From contig JADMIJ010000025.1 of assembly GCA_015478655.1 (NCBI GenBank), positions 1-46,937 of the forward strand: a stretch of 46,937 nucleotides of DNA, written 5' to 3'. This document shows, piece by piece, positions 18,345-28,048 of this stretch. The notes beneath the pieces were generated by a model. That model worked only from the letters and a program-made list of their open reading frames with translations, did not search any database and was not told the DNA's origin. Source of the DNA: Acidimicrobiales bacterium (GTDB lineage: Bacteria; Actinomycetota; Acidimicrobiia; Acidimicrobiales; RAAP-2). The stretch's first letter is position 1, and each line of letters opens with the position of its first letter. A program made the position numbers and the translations under genes.

Positions 18345-18546
18345 CCGGAGTCCCATCCGGACCGCCACCGGTGACGGCCGACTGGGTTGCCCGGCTCGTC
18401 ACTGCCGAGGGAGCGATCCAGTACCCTTTGGACCTCTCCGTGTTTGCGCCCCGCCGGTGGCCGCTTCGTCCCCACGAGGGGCCGGGGGTTCGAGGTGGGC
18501 ACAGAGGAGAGCAGGGCGAAGTTGAAGAACTGGCTCTGAGCAGCAA

Positions 18547-18635
18547 GGAGAGGTGCGAGAGCGGCCGAATCGGACTCACTGCTAATGAGTTGACCTGGGT
18601 AACTGGGTCCGAGGGTTCAAATCCCTCCCTCTCCG
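18547..18635 (+). tRNA. tRNA-Ser(GCU)
   Basis: Acceptor GGAGAGG / CCTCTCC plus discriminator G. Anticodon stem ACTCA / TGAGT with loop CTGCTAA gives anticodon GCT (AGC/AGU codons). Long class II variable arm; T-loop GGTTCAAATCC. CCA not encoded. It is the second serine tRNA of the window. Confidence 0.95.
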
Positions 18636-18644
18636 CTCTGTGAT

Positions 18645-18686
18645 TGTCGCGGGACATAGGCGACTCTGTCGCGGGACATGAGCGAC
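18645..18686. repeat. Two direct copies of TGTCGCGGGACAT-type 20-mer, possible IS end remnant
   Basis: TGTCGCGGGACATAGGCGAC and TGTCGCGGGACATGAGCGAC lie 22 bp apart directly after tRNA-Ser(GCU). The sequence resembles, from memory, terminal repeats of actinobacterial IS481-type elements. No transposase is present. An imperfect hairpin (18715-18743) follows; otherwise 18636-18868 holds no gene. Confidence 0.45.
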
Positions 18687-18868
18687 GACGTCCAGGTCGA
18701 GACACGGTGTCCGGCCACCGCGGCAATTGAACTGCCGCCGTGGTCTCCCGATCGCCTCCATCGGTCTCCGGTCGGTCATGCGTTCGGGTGTGTGCTCCTG
18801 GCTGTCCCGAAACCTCGGCTCGGCGAGCCCGTAGCTTCACGGCCCCGGTACCCCGGTAGATTGTCCAG

Positions 18869-20296
18869 GTGGCCGAGCGGTATTGGATCGAGACGTTGGG
18901 CTGCCCCAAGAATCAGGTGGATTCCGACAAGCTGGTCGGAACGCTGGCGGTCGACGGGTTCGAGGCGGCCGGTTCCCCTGAGGAGGCCGATCTGGTGGTC
19001 GTCAACACCTGCGCCTTCATCGAGGCGGCACGCCAGGAGTCGATCGACACCGTGCTGGCCCTCTCCGATGTCCGGCGGCATGGCGCCCGACTGGTGGTGA
19101 CGGGGTGCATGGCCGAGCGCTACGGCGACGAGTTGGCCGACGCCCTGCCCGAGGTCGATCTGGTGGCGCCCTTCGGGGCCTCCCTCACCGGTCCCCCCAC
19201 GGTGGGCGGACCAGTACCCGGTACGCCGGTCCTGTTGGGTCGCAAACCACTGTCCGGCAGCACCGGCCCCCTCCCTTCACGCCCTCTTCCCTCGTTCGAC
19301 CTCTTGAACCTGCCCCGGCCGGCGGCGTCGGCGCCGTGGTCCTACATCAAGGTTGCCGAGGGGTGCGACAGGAACTGCGGCTTCTGTGCCATCCCCTCGT
19401 TCCGGGGCAAGCAGCGGTCCCGCACCACCGCCTCGATCCTGTCCGAGGTGGATCAGCTGGGGGGACCGGAGGGGACCCTTGGCGAAGTGGTGCTGGTGGC
19501 CCAGGACCTGTCCTCGTTCGCCCTCGACCGATCCGGCGGGAGGACCGAACCCCGCCTCGACGGGCCGGCGACGGGCGGCAACCGCCCCATTGTGGAGCTG
19601 GTGGCCGCGGTGGCGGAGCGGGTCCGGTGGACCCGGCTGCTGTACCTCTACCCGTCGACTCTCGATGACGCCCTGGTCGAGACCATTCTGGCCACGGGTG
19701 TCCCTTACTTCGACCTCTCCCTGCAGCACGTCTCGCGCCCGCTCCTCAAGCGGATGCGCCGATGGGGTGACGGATCGCGATTCCTCGAGCGGATCCGGTC
19801 CATCCGGGCCCTCGAGCCGACGGCGGCGTTCCGGTCGTCGTTCATCATCGGGTACCCGGGGGAGACCGAGGCGGATCACGACCACCTGCTCGAGTGGATC
19901 GACGAAGCCCAGCTCGACTGGGTGGGGTTCTTCCCCTTCAGCAACGAGGTGGGCACCTTCGCCAGCGGGCTCGACGGCCAGATCCCCGACCAGCTGGTGG
20001 CCGAGCGTCTGCGGGAGTGCACCGAGCTCCAGGACGCCATCACCGCCCGGCGGCGGGAGGAACTCATCGGTGCGACGGTCGAGGTGCTGATCGATGCCCC
20101 GGGCGAGGGACGCACCTACCGGGAGGCCCCGGAGATCGACGGGATCGTCTCCCTGCCCGACGACCTGCCCGTCGGGTCGTTCGTCGACGTGGTGATCACG
20201 GGGGCTGACGGCCCGGATCTGGTCGCCGAATCGGGGCACCGGAGCGGACCAGCAGCGGGCCGGCGGGTGCCGGCGTCGGCCGGAGCGGCCCCATGA
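18869..20296 (+). CDS. rimO: Ribosomal protein S12 methylthiotransferase RimO
   Basis: Radical-SAM enzyme adding a methylthio group to the conserved Asp of ribosomal protein S12. 475 residues from GTG 18869. The N-terminal MTTase domain has Cys12, Cys48 and Cys80 for the auxiliary cluster; the radical SAM motif is CDRNCGFC (Cys166, 170, 173); the TRAM domain is at the C-terminus (IGATVEVLIDAPGEG). RimO is distinguished from MiaB by the ETLGCPKNQVDSD start. The gene overlaps pgsA (ATGA). No convincing Shine-Dalgarno precedes the GTG. Confidence 0.95.
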   Translation: MAERYWIETLGCPKNQVDSDKLVGTLAVDGFEAAGSPEEADLVVVNTCAFIEAARQESIDTVLALSDVRRHGARLVVTGCMAERYGDELADALPEVDLVAPFGASLTGPPTVGGPVPGTPVLLGRKPLSGSTGPLPSRPLPSFDLLNLPRPAASAPWSYIKVAEGCDRNCGFCAIPSFRGKQRSRTTASILSEVDQLGGPEGTLGEVVLVAQDLSSFALDRSGGRTEPRLDGPATGGNRPIVELVAAVAERVRWTRLLYLYPSTLDDALVETILATGVPYFDLSLQHVSRPLLKRMRRWGDGSRFLERIRSIRALEPTAAFRSSFIIGYPGETEADHDHLLEWIDEAQLDWVGFFPFSNEVGTFASGLDGQIPDQLVAERLRECTELQDAITARRREELIGATVEVLIDAPGEGRTYREAPEIDGIVSLPDDLPVGSFVDVVITGADGPDLVAESGHRSGPAAGRRVPASAGAAP

Positions 20297-20955
20297 GCAA
20301 CCGCGCCGTCACACCCGACACGGCCGTCCCGGACGTCCCCGTGTCGCGGGCCACCACCTTCGGGCCTTCGGCCCTCCTCACCCCCGCCAACGGCATCACC
20401 GTGCTTCGCCTGCTGGCCACGCCCGTGGTCATCGCCCTCATCATGTTGTGGGGCGCGAGCTGGTTCACGTTCGTCTTCGGAGGCCTCCTGGCCATGTCCG
20501 ACGGCGTCGACGGATGGTTGGCCCGCAAGCAGGGGACCACCCGGTCCGGCGCCTTCCTCGATCCGTTGGCCGACAAGGTGGTGGTCCTGGGCGCGCTCTT
20601 CGCCCTGGTGGCCAAGGGGATCGTCTGGTGGGTTCCGGCGGTCATCATCGCTGTGCGGGAGGTGACCATGAGCGTCTACCGATCGGTGGTCGGGCGCCGG
20701 GGCGTCTCCATCCCTGCTCGCACCACGGCCAAGGTGAAGACACTCGCGCAGGACCTGGCCATCGGGCTGTGCCTGGCGCCGCCGCTGGCCACCCACAAGG
20801 TGGTGTTGTCCACCGCCATCTGGGTCGCCACCGCACTGACCGTGTTCACGGGCGGCCAGTACTTCCTCGATGGCAGGAGGAGCGCGCGGCAGCGTGTCGC
20901 CGACGGGCCCGGCATCAGTGTCCGTCCGGTCGATGGCTCGAGCTCGGCCGCCTGA
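20293..20955 (+). CDS. pgsA: CDP-diacylglycerol--glycerol-3-phosphate 3-phosphatidyltransferase
   Basis: Makes phosphatidylglycerophosphate in the membrane. 220 residues with about five hydrophobic segments. The CDP-alcohol phosphotransferase signature is complete: SDGVDGWLAR ... SGAFLDPLADK, i.e. D-G-x2-D-G-x2-A-R-x8-G-x3-D-x3-D. The ATG overlaps the rimO stop; cinA starts 8 nt after its stop. The rimO-pgsA-cinA order is common in actinobacteria. The C-terminal about 25 residues are polar and variable. Confidence 0.93.
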   Translation: MSNRAVTPDTAVPDVPVSRATTFGPSALLTPANGITVLRLLATPVVIALIMLWGASWFTFVFGGLLAMSDGVDGWLARKQGTTRSGAFLDPLADKVVVLGALFALVAKGIVWWVPAVIIAVREVTMSVYRSVVGRRGVSIPARTTAKVKTLAQDLAIGLCLAPPLATHKVVLSTAIWVATALTVFTGGQYFLDGRRSARQRVADGPGISVRPVDGSSSAA

Positions 20956-20963
20956 GCGAGACG

Positions 20964-22271
20964 GTGCGCATCGAGATCGTCGCGGTCGGGACCGAACTGC
21001 TCCTGGGCCAGATCGCTGATACCAACTCCCAGTGGATGGGGGAGCACCTGGCCGCCGCCGGTGTCGCCTCCCACTTCCACCAGGCGGTCGGCGACAACCA
21101 GGAGCGCATGGTGCTGGCATTCCGGACGGCCCTGGCCCGCAGCGACGGCGTCATCGTGTGCGGCGGTCTCGGCCCCACCCATGACGACATCACCCGCGAA
21201 GGCATTGCCGAGGTGATGAACGTCCGCCTCCGCCGGGACGAGGGTGGGGTCGAGAGGATCCGGGCCATGTTCTCGAGCCGCGGACGGGAGATGCCGGACA
21301 CGAATCTCCGCCAGGCCGACGTTCCCGAGGGCGCCTCGATCATTCCCCAGACCAAGGGGACCGCCCCCGGCCTCATCTGCCCGGTCGGGCACAAGGTCGT
21401 CTATGCCGTTCCCGGCGTGCCCTATGAGATGTCCGACATGTTCGAGCGCGGCATCCTGCCCGACCTCCAGCGGCGCATGACCGAACGGGGCGAGTCGGCC
21501 GGCGTCATCGCCAGCCGGGTCATCCGCACCTGGGGCATGAGCGAGTCCGGCCTGGCCGAGACCCTGGCCGGTCACATTGACGATCTCGAGGCCGCGCCCT
21601 CCGGACCGTCGATGGCAGGCGCGGGGACCTCGGGGTCCGCCACCATCGCCTTCCTGGCCAGCGGGATCGAAGGCATCAAGGTGCGGGTCACGGTGAGGGC
21701 CGCTGATCAGGATGCGGCATCCTCCCTGCTCGACGACCAAGAGGCCGCCATCAGGCGCATCCTCTACGCCCAGGCGGGGGACGTGGTGTTCGGCGTCGAC
21801 GACGAGGCCATCGAGGACGCCGTGGCCCGGGCGCTCGCCATCAACGGGCTCACCCTCGGGCTGGCCGAGTCGTTGACCGGAGGGCTGGCCTCGTCGAGGC
21901 TGGTCAACGTGCCCGGGGCCAGCCGGTGGTTCCGGGGCTCGGTGGTGTCCTACGCATCGCAGGTCAAGTTCTCGGTCCTCGGCGTGCCGGAGGGCCCGGT
22001 GGTCTCGGAGGAGGCGGCCGGGGCCATGGCCGACGGCGCCCGCCGGGTGTTGGGGTCCGACGTGGGCCTGTCCACCACCGGCGTGGCCGGGCCCGACACC
22101 CAGGACGATCAGCCCCCGGGCACCGTGCACGTGGGACTGGCCCGAGAGGGCCACCCGACCGAGTCGTTCAGTTTCAACGTGCCCGGCGATCGGGACCGCG
22201 TACGCCAGTACGCCACCATCGCCGCCCTCGACCTGCTGCGGAGGCGGCTGGGGAGCCCCACCCGGGACTGA
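20964..22271 (+). CDS. cinA: CinA: competence/damage-inducible protein, NMN deamidase/ADP-ribose pyrophosphatase
   Basis: 435 residues from GTG 20964. N-terminal MoCF/COG1058 domain (IEIVAVGTELLLGQIADTN, GGLGPTHDDITRE, VPGVPYEM) with pyrophosphatase activity in the family. C-terminal PncC domain (LGLAESLTGGLASSRL, RGSVVSYASQVK, STTGVAGPDTQDDQPPGTVH) that deamidates NMN in pyridine nucleotide salvage. Position before recA echoes the cinA-recA linkage of Gram-positives, here interrupted by the oppositely oriented DUF3048 gene. Confidence 0.94.
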   Translation: MRIEIVAVGTELLLGQIADTNSQWMGEHLAAAGVASHFHQAVGDNQERMVLAFRTALARSDGVIVCGGLGPTHDDITREGIAEVMNVRLRRDEGGVERIRAMFSSRGREMPDTNLRQADVPEGASIIPQTKGTAPGLICPVGHKVVYAVPGVPYEMSDMFERGILPDLQRRMTERGESAGVIASRVIRTWGMSESGLAETLAGHIDDLEAAPSGPSMAGAGTSGSATIAFLASGIEGIKVRVTVRAADQDAASSLLDDQEAAIRRILYAQAGDVVFGVDDEAIEDAVARALAINGLTLGLAESLTGGLASSRLVNVPGASRWFRGSVVSYASQVKFSVLGVPEGPVVSEEAAGAMADGARRVLGSDVGLSTTGVAGPDTQDDQPPGTVHVGLAREGHPTESFSFNVPGDRDRVRQYATIAALDLLRRRLGSPTRD

Positions 22272-22330
22272 CGGCGGGTCCCCATCGCCGGGGGCCCATC
22301 AAAGAGCAGGGTCGGCGTAACCCGACGGCG

Positions 22331-23557
22331 TCAGCCGGTGGTGCGGGCAGGTGGTGCCCCCACGGCGGGCGACGCTCCCGGAGTCACCACGATGCCTGCC
22401 GGAACCAGCTCCTCCCAGGTGTTGCCCGGTTGCAGGGTGATCGGCGTCCCGTTGGCCGCGGTCAGCGTGGCCGGTTGGGTGAGGCTGGTCCGGCTCCAGG
22501 TGCCGGCGATGGCCACGCCGTCCCGCATCACCACGAGCGGCCCACTGCCGGTGGCGGTGACGTCGACCTCGTGGCCACCCTGGTCGTTCTCCACCCACGA
22601 GCCGTAGTACGTCTGCACGGACATGACGACCACGTTGCTGGCCGCGGTCTGCGAACCGTCGAGGAGCCTGTCGGGCGTTCCCGAGTAGAGCCGGAGGTAC
22701 TTGCCGGCGGACGGGCTCCACTGCCAGGTCACGTCGGACGAGTTTGAGAAGGGAATGTGGACGCTGGCGCCGGACCCGGGAACGGATCCGGGGGGCGGTG
22801 CCGCCGAGAACTGGAAGATCGGGCCCGGCGGCGCCGCGTCCGATGGGGCCAGGGCCCACAGGGAGGCTGTGTTCACGAAGGTGGAGTAGGGAGAATAGCG
22901 GCCGGGCTCCTGGATGATGGCCGACTGGTTGCTCCCCTGATAGAGGTTCTTGTCGATGAGCGGCGCCCCGGCCAGGAGGTTGATCACCGGATTGATGCCC
23001 CCGGCGTGGACGAAGACCGGGTTGGAGAGCTGCGAGAGGATGCCGGCGTCGGGCTGGCGGGCGGAACGGAGGTCACCGACCAGCGGGGCCCCCTGGCACT
23101 GGAACACCGAGACGAGGCGGGTGACGCCGCCCTCGACGGGCTCCTCGAAGACGATGTCGGCCTGGTTGAGGCCGGAGGATGGGCGGTCACCGGCGTAGTT
23201 GCCGATCTTGATGCCGAGGGCGGGGCGGGGCGGCACCGTGCCCCCCGGGGCCGGCGCCCCGGTCAGCGGGCAGGACTGGACCACCACCGGGACCGTCGTC
23301 GTGGTCGGGGTGAGCCTGACCTTGGACGCGGTGTTGGCGCTCGCCTGGGTGAGGAAGACCGCCGCCACCGCCGCCACGACCAGCATCCCGGCAGTGCCGA
23401 GCATGTACCACCACCTGCGGGAGCCGGTATTGCCCCCACCGCCCTTCTGGCTGCGGAGCTCTTTGCGGGAGAGGACGGGCGGTCCGGCGGCGCCCCCGGT
23501 CCCGCTACCGGAAGGCTTCGCCGACCCAGGGTCGGATGGCGATTGATCCTCCGGCAT
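22331..23557 (-). CDS. DUF3048 (YerB-like) membrane-anchored protein
   Basis: 408 residues. A cytoplasmic Ser/Pro/Gly tail (1-48), one membrane segment (WWYMLGTAGMLVVAAVAAV, 49-67), then an extracytoplasmic DUF3048 pair of domains: RPALGIKIGNYAGDRPSSG, NQADIVFEEPVEGGVTRL, VGDLRSARQPDAGILSQ, and C-terminal YYGSWVENDQGG ... ITLQPGNTWEELVP. YerB-type proteins are linked to the cell envelope but have no settled function. No good ribosome site precedes ATG 23557. It points away from recA. Confidence 0.88.
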   Translation of the reverse strand: MPEDQSPSDPGSAKPSGSGTGGAAGPPVLSRKELRSQKGGGGNTGSRRWWYMLGTAGMLVVAAVAAVFLTQASANTASKVRLTPTTTTVPVVVQSCPLTGAPAPGGTVPPRPALGIKIGNYAGDRPSSGLNQADIVFEEPVEGGVTRLVSVFQCQGAPLVGDLRSARQPDAGILSQLSNPVFVHAGGINPVINLLAGAPLIDKNLYQGSNQSAIIQEPGRYSPYSTFVNTASLWALAPSDAAPPGPIFQFSAAPPPGSVPGSGASVHIPFSNSSDVTWQWSPSAGKYLRLYSGTPDRLLDGSQTAASNVVVMSVQTYYGSWVENDQGGHEVDVTATGSGPLVVMRDGVAIAGTWSRTSLTQPATLTAANGTPITLQPGNTWEELVPAGIVVTPGASPAVGAPPARTTG

Positions 23558-23895
23558 TGATGGGGCAGGCTACTCGGGGCCACCTGGCCGCGGGTTGATT
23601 CTCGGGCCGGAGCCGGGGCATCAGGGGCCCGGGATCGGCCCCGGGACCGGGGCCCGGAGCGGGTCGGACCGGACCGGAAAGCGCGTGCGGGCAGCACGCG
23701 GGACTGCACGGCGCGGGCCCTCCTGACCATCGCGCATCGAACATGCGTTCGGGTCTAAAGTGATGTCGCGTGCAGCAGTCCGAAGTGGCCCGCCCGCCAT
23801 CGGGTCTGGCTCCGGGGCCACCGAACCGAGTGTCACACCCGCTCCGTAGGGTCAGCACTCTCAAGTGAGTGACAGCATCGAGGAGAGTAGAAGAC
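23558..23895. other. Intergenic region between DUF3048 gene and recA
   Basis: No gene seen. It is very GC-rich with repeated GGCCCCGGGACCGG-like runs at 23620-23660 and a perfect hairpin CGCGTGC-GGGCA-GCACGCG at 23682-23700, then the lexA box, a -10-like TAAAGT at 23756-23761 and the recA ribosome site. Confidence 0.7.
23738..23751. promoter_or_regulatory. SOS (LexA) box of recA
   Basis: CGAACATGCGTTCG: perfect 5-bp arms around ATGC, matching the actinobacterial/Gram-positive CGAACN4GTTCG LexA operator. It lies just upstream of a -10-like TAAAGT and 145 bp before the recA start, so LexA binding would block the promoter. Confidence 0.92.
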
Positions 23896-24969
23896 ATGGA
23901 ACGTGACAAGGCACTCGACATGGCCCTGGGGCAGATCGAGAAGCAGTTCGGCAAGGGGTCCATCATGCGCATGGGTGAGAACCTCCACATGAACATCGAA
24001 GCCATCCCGACGGGGGCACTGGCCCTCGACCTCGCCCTCGGCATCGGCGGCCTCCCGCGCGGCCGGATCGTGGAGATCTTCGGCCCGGAGTCGTCGGGCA
24101 AGTCGACCCTGGCCATGCACGTGGTGGCCGAGGCCCAACGCAACGGTGGCATCTGCGCCTACGTGGACGCCGAGCACGCCATGGATCCCGTCTACGCCAA
24201 GGCCATCGGGGTCAACATCGACGACCTGCTCATCTCCCAGCCCGACACCGGTGAGCAGGCACTGGAGATCTCCGACATGCTGATCCGGTCGGGGGCCCTC
24301 GACGTGCTGGTCATCGACTCGGTGGCCGCGCTCACCCCGCGTGCGGAGATCGAAGGGGAGATGGGCGACGCCCATGTCGGCCTCCAGGCCCGGCTGATGT
24401 CCCAGGCCTTGCGCAAACTGACCGGCACGCTGTCGAAGTCGCGGACCATCGCCATCTTCATCAACCAGCTCCGGGAGAAGATCGGCGTCATCTACGGATC
24501 GCCCGAGGTCACCCCCGGGGGCCGGGCGCTCAAGTTCTACTCGTCTATCCGGCTCGACATCCGTCGCATCGAGACGATCAAGGACGGGGCCGACCAGGTG
24601 GGCAACCGGACCCGGGTCAAGGTGGTCAAGAACAAGTGCTCGCCTCCGTTCAAACAGGCGGAGTTCGACATCACCTTCGGCCGAGGCATCAGCCGCGAAG
24701 GATCCCTCCTCGATGTCGGCGTCGAGCTGGGGTTCATCAAGAAGTCCGGTGCCTGGTTCACCTATGAGGGAGAGCAGTTGGGCCAAGGCCGGGAGAACGT
24801 CAAGACCTTCCTGACCGAGAACCCGCAGCTGATGGCCGAGGTCGATGAGCGGATCCGTGAGCACCTCGCTGCTCAGAATGCGGTCCAGGCCGACCAGGCC
24901 TCCGCCGGTCTGCCCGCTGAGGTCGACGACCTCTCCCTCGATGACCAGCCCATCACCCTGAGCGAGTGA
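23896..24969 (+). CDS. recA: Recombinase RecA
   Basis: DNA strand-exchange ATPase and LexA coprotease. 357 residues from ATG 23896 with AGGAGAG 8-9 nt upstream; the open frame to 23869 has no ribosome site. Walker [10 protein letters not shown] (63-71), the EHAMDP segment, [19 protein letters not shown], and the L2/multimerisation region [16 protein letters not shown]. The acidic C-terminal tail [12 protein letters not shown] is present. recX does not follow; the next gene is convergent behind a strong terminator. Confidence 0.98.
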   Translation: MERDKALDMALGQIEKQFGKGSIMRMGENLHMNIEAIPTGALALDLALGIGGLPRGRIVEIFGPESSGKSTLAMHVVAEAQRNGGICAYVDAEHAMDPVYAKAIGVNIDDLLISQPDTGEQALEISDMLIRSGALDVLVIDSVAALTPRAEIEGEMGDAHVGLQARLMSQALRKLTGTLSKSRTIAIFINQLREKIGVIYGSPEVTPGGRALKFYSSIRLDIRRIETIKDGADQVGNRTRVKVVKNKCSPPFKQAEFDITFGRGISREGSLLDVGVELGFIKKSGAWFTYEGEQLGQGRENVKTFLTENPQLMAEVDERIREHLAAQNAVQADQASAGLPAEVDDLSLDDQPITLSE

Positions 24970-25052
24970 CCTGAGCCGTAGGCGGTTCGAGGGAATGGCC
25001 TACAGGTCCGCGGGGTTCATGACGACAACGACTGGGTAGAAATCACCTTCGC

Positions 25053-25085
25053 CGGCCCGGGACGCGACTAACGCGTCCCGGGCCG
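25053..25085. terminator. Bidirectional terminator between recA and DMFase-like gene
   Basis: Perfect 14-bp stem CGGCCCGGGACGCG / CGCGTCCCGGGCCG with ACTAA loop in the gap between two convergent genes. Confidence 0.8.
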
Positions 25086-25100
25086 CTGCGCTTCTCGAGC

Positions 25101-26879
25101 TCAGGCAGCGTTGTTGGTGCTGGGTGCACCGGCCGAAGGTGAGCCGGGCGCATAGACCGCGCTCCAGTTGCCCCTCGAGGGCTGGGTCCGGCTGGCCGGG
25201 CCTATCCCGATCACCGAGTACACGTTCTCCATGATCCGCAACAGCACCGGAGTGACGGCAGGGACCGGCCCAGGGACCACATTGGACGGGATGAGCGGGC
25301 TGTTGGCCAGCTGCCCGACCCACGAGGCGTTGCCGGTGGCGAACACCCCACCACCGTTGGGCACGGTGTACCACGTCACGTCGGAGTAATTGTTATGCCG
25401 GTTGGGTACGATGGAGTGGGCGATCACGTCCAGGGTGGAGGGACCGGTCCCGTTGGGGACATAGCGGTCGAACTCTCCGCGGACCGCGTGCGCCAGGTGC
25501 TGGTTGGCCGCCAGCGAGGTGCCGGCCAAGGCCCAGGAGGCGGGATCGACGATGACCAGGTCGGCGTCGGCGTCGATGTCCTGATAGGTGCTGCCGATCA
25601 GTTGTGCTTCGGGACTGTTGACCGGCGACTGGTCCCAGTTGACGGTGACCAGGGCGTTGTCTGTGCCCGCCATCGGGTCCTCGGCCGCCGACTTGTAGCA
25701 CACCTGGTGTCGATTGGGCCCCAGGGGTGACGGCTCGAAACGGATCTGCCGGTAGCAGGCGTTGGCGCCGAGGAAGGCCAGGTTGACCCCGCCGGCCAGC
25801 GCCAGAGCCGCCCCACCACGCATGGCGGCGGACCAGTACTCATCGTGGCCCAGGGTCACCAATGCCCTGTGGCGGCTGAGGAGTTGGGGCTGCGCATGCA
25901 GGTCGACGTCGGTCCAGTACGTCACGTCGAGGCCCAGCTGCTCGGCCTGGAAGATCAAGGGAAACTCGTTCCCCACGAAGTCGGCCGCACCCGACGCCCA
26001 GTCGTGGTCGTAGGGCCGGTCGAACGAGACGATCCGGGCGCGATCGGCGAACGTGCCACCGGCGGCGGCATGGGTGAAGGAAAGGGCGCCGCCGCGATTG
26101 CCGTAGTAGAGGCTGTAGCCGCCCCATCGGTTGTAGGCCTGCCACGTGGTGACGCTGTGTTGGATGACGATGGCGGCCCGCGAGGCGTCATCCCGCACGC
26201 AGAGCGGGATGAACTGTTGCTCCCCGGTGGCACCGACCAGCTTCAACAGGTAGGCGCCGGGCGGCCAGCTCGGGCCGATGGTCACGGTCATGGAAGGCGC
26301 CCACTGGCACTCGATGGTGTTGGTCGGGGCGATCAGCTGAGGCGACGGCTGGCGGTGGCCCGGCGCCACGGGCGACTGCCAGACCAGACGGCCGCCGATC
26401 CCCTGGTAGTACCCCATCCGGTAGGCCTCGACGTGGAACTGGGAGGCCTTCGTGCTCACGAACAGGGTGATCGTGTCTCCGACCGACGCGCTGACCTGGC
26501 TGGCGTAGCCCTCGATGTCGCCGGCTTGCTGCACGGTGGTGACCCACCACGCCTGGCCTGTCTTGGCGTTCTCGGCCACGATGGCCGCCGAGGTGGGGAT
26601 GACGGTGCCGTCGGGCAGCGTGGTCGTCGAGCCACCGGGATCCGTCGTTGTCTTCGCGGGATGCGACTTCGGGTGGTGCCTGGTCGCGGTCTGGGCATCC
26701 GGACCGTTCCCGGACGATGTCCCTTCGACGACGCCCACCACCGCCGCGGCGGCGATGGCCCCGCCGACCGCGGACAGCGTGATGAAACCCCGCCGGTTCA
26801 GACGAACGGGCGCGGAGTGGCGGTGGGATCCCGATCTCCCGGAAGCCACCTCCGGTGGGTCGGGCGTCGACTCGTCCAC
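25101..26879 (-). CDS. Tat-exported N,N-dimethylformamidase beta-subunit-like protein
   Basis: 592 residues from GTG 26879. Twin-arginine signal LNRRGFITLSAVGG (27-40) plus hydrophobic run to about 50, then a Thr/Pro linker, an Ig-like region (about 105-225) and a large C-terminal domain resembling the DMFase beta-subunit C-terminal family: QAYNRWGGYSLYYGNRGG, VSFDRPYDHDWASGAADFV, LVTLGHDEYWSAAMR, NLAFLGANACYRQIRFE. DMFase cleaves formamides with a mononuclear iron; whether this exported homologue does so is unknown. Tat export would fit a cofactor-bearing folded enzyme. Confidence 0.85.
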   Translation of the reverse strand: MDESTPDPPEVASGRSGSHRHSAPVRLNRRGFITLSAVGGAIAAAAVVGVVEGTSSGNGPDAQTATRHHPKSHPAKTTTDPGGSTTTLPDGTVIPTSAAIVAENAKTGQAWWVTTVQQAGDIEGYASQVSASVGDTITLFVSTKASQFHVEAYRMGYYQGIGGRLVWQSPVAPGHRQPSPQLIAPTNTIECQWAPSMTVTIGPSWPPGAYLLKLVGATGEQQFIPLCVRDDASRAAIVIQHSVTTWQAYNRWGGYSLYYGNRGGALSFTHAAAGGTFADRARIVSFDRPYDHDWASGAADFVGNEFPLIFQAEQLGLDVTYWTDVDLHAQPQLLSRHRALVTLGHDEYWSAAMRGGAALALAGGVNLAFLGANACYRQIRFEPSPLGPNRHQVCYKSAAEDPMAGTDNALVTVNWDQSPVNSPEAQLIGSTYQDIDADADLVIVDPASWALAGTSLAANQHLAHAVRGEFDRYVPNGTGPSTLDVIAHSIVPNRHNNYSDVTWYTVPNGGGVFATGNASWVGQLANSPLIPSNVVPGPVPAVTPVLLRIMENVYSVIGIGPASRTQPSRGNWSAVYAPGSPSAGAPSTNNAA

Positions 26880-27109
26880 TGTCGTCAGGGCCCGGCCACG
26901 CCGGAGAAGCTGGCCGTGACCATGCTGTCTTTCCCCCCCGGGACGTCACTGAGCACGCGCTCACACTAGTGATTTGCCGTCGCGTGAGGGGGTCAGGTCC
27001 CTCCGGGCATTGGCGCCGGGCCGAGGCCACGCTTACGCTCACCTTGCCGGCCGACGCCAGAGGCGGCGCTCCCGTGCAACCCGGGTCAACGGACGAAAGC
27101 GAGCGCTGC

Positions 27110-28048
27110 ATGCAGTTCGGAATCATTCCCCCTGTCCGTCTCGGGGTCACCGCTGATCCCGACTGGATGGCCTCGTTCACCCGGCATGCCGAATCGTGCG
27201 GATTCGAGTCCGTGGTGCTGGTTGAGCACGCTGTGGTGGTGTCGGACTACGACAGCGTCTACCCCTACGCACCGTCGGGGAGGATGCCCCTTCCCGACGA
27301 CTGTGCGATCCCTGATCCTCTGGACCTCATGGCCTTTCTGGCCGGGGTGACCCACGCCATCACGTTGGCCACCGGGGTGCTGGTGCTTCCCAATCACCAG
27401 GCGGTCATCCTGGCCAAGCGGATCGCCACCGTCGACGTTCTCTCCGGCGGCCGGGTCCGGATGTGCGTCGGTGTCGGATGGATGGACGAAGAACTGCGGG
27501 CCACGGGTGCGGACCCGCGGACTCGCGGGCGGCGCACTGACGAGACCATTGCCGCCATGCGCACGCTGTGGGCGGACGCCGGACCCGGGGGCGCCGACTT
27601 CGACGGTGAGTTCGTGACCTTCCATCGTGCGCACTCGTTCCCCAAGCCAGTGCGTCCCGGGGGCGTCCCCATCCACATCGGCGGCCACAGCGAAGCGGCG
27701 GCCCGCCGGGCCGGCCGGGTGGGAGACGGGTTCCAGCCCTTGGGCCTTGCCCCCGAGGACCTGAGCACCCGACTGGCCCAACTGCGCCAGTCGGCCGAGC
27801 AGGCCGGCCGCGATGCTGATTCCGTCGAGCTGTCCCTGTCCGGCTATCTCCCGACCACGACCGAGCAGGAGGTGGCTGAGGCGGTGTCGGCCGGGGCCGT
27901 GCGGCTGGTGGTGTCGGCGTCCATGACCGAGGACCTGGCGCAGGTCCACGATGAGATGTCTGCGTTCGCGGCGCGCTTCGGGCTCCGATCGGTTAAGGAG
28001 CCGGGGGATCGGGTGGCGGGCGACCGTGCCCGTGCCGGTGGGCCATGA
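27110..28048 (+). CDS. LLM-class (F420-dependent) oxidoreductase
   Basis: 312 residues from ATG 27110. Luciferase-like TIM barrel: MQFGIIPPVRLG, ESCGFESVVLVEH, ITLATGVLVLPNHQAVILAKR, VDVLSGGRVRMCVGVGWMDEE (each a separate stretch), typical of probable F420-dependent members (TIGR03619-like). Substrate unknown. It overlaps the SnoaL-like gene by ATGA, so the pair probably acts in one pathway on a small organic molecule. Confidence 0.9.
   Translation: MQFGIIPPVRLGVTADPDWMASFTRHAESCGFESVVLVEHAVVVSDYDSVYPYAPSGRMPLPDDCAIPDPLDLMAFLAGVTHAITLATGVLVLPNHQAVILAKRIATVDVLSGGRVRMCVGVGWMDEELRATGADPRTRGRRTDETIAAMRTLWADAGPGGADFDGEFVTFHRAHSFPKPVRPGGVPIHIGGHSEAAARRAGRVGDGFQPLGLAPEDLSTRLAQLRQSAEQAGRDADSVELSLSGYLPTTTEQEVAEAVSAGAVRLVVSASMTEDLAQVHDEMSAFAARFGLRSVKEPGDRVAGDRARAGGP

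Noticed and set aside
20676..22154. 492-codon frame antisense to cinA/pgsA
   Set aside because: Shadow of conserved cinA and pgsA, no domain or ribosome site.
23833..24864. 343-codon open frame antisense to recA
   Set aside because: It mirrors recA codon structure; high-GC genes leave long antisense frames, and the product has no recognisable domain.
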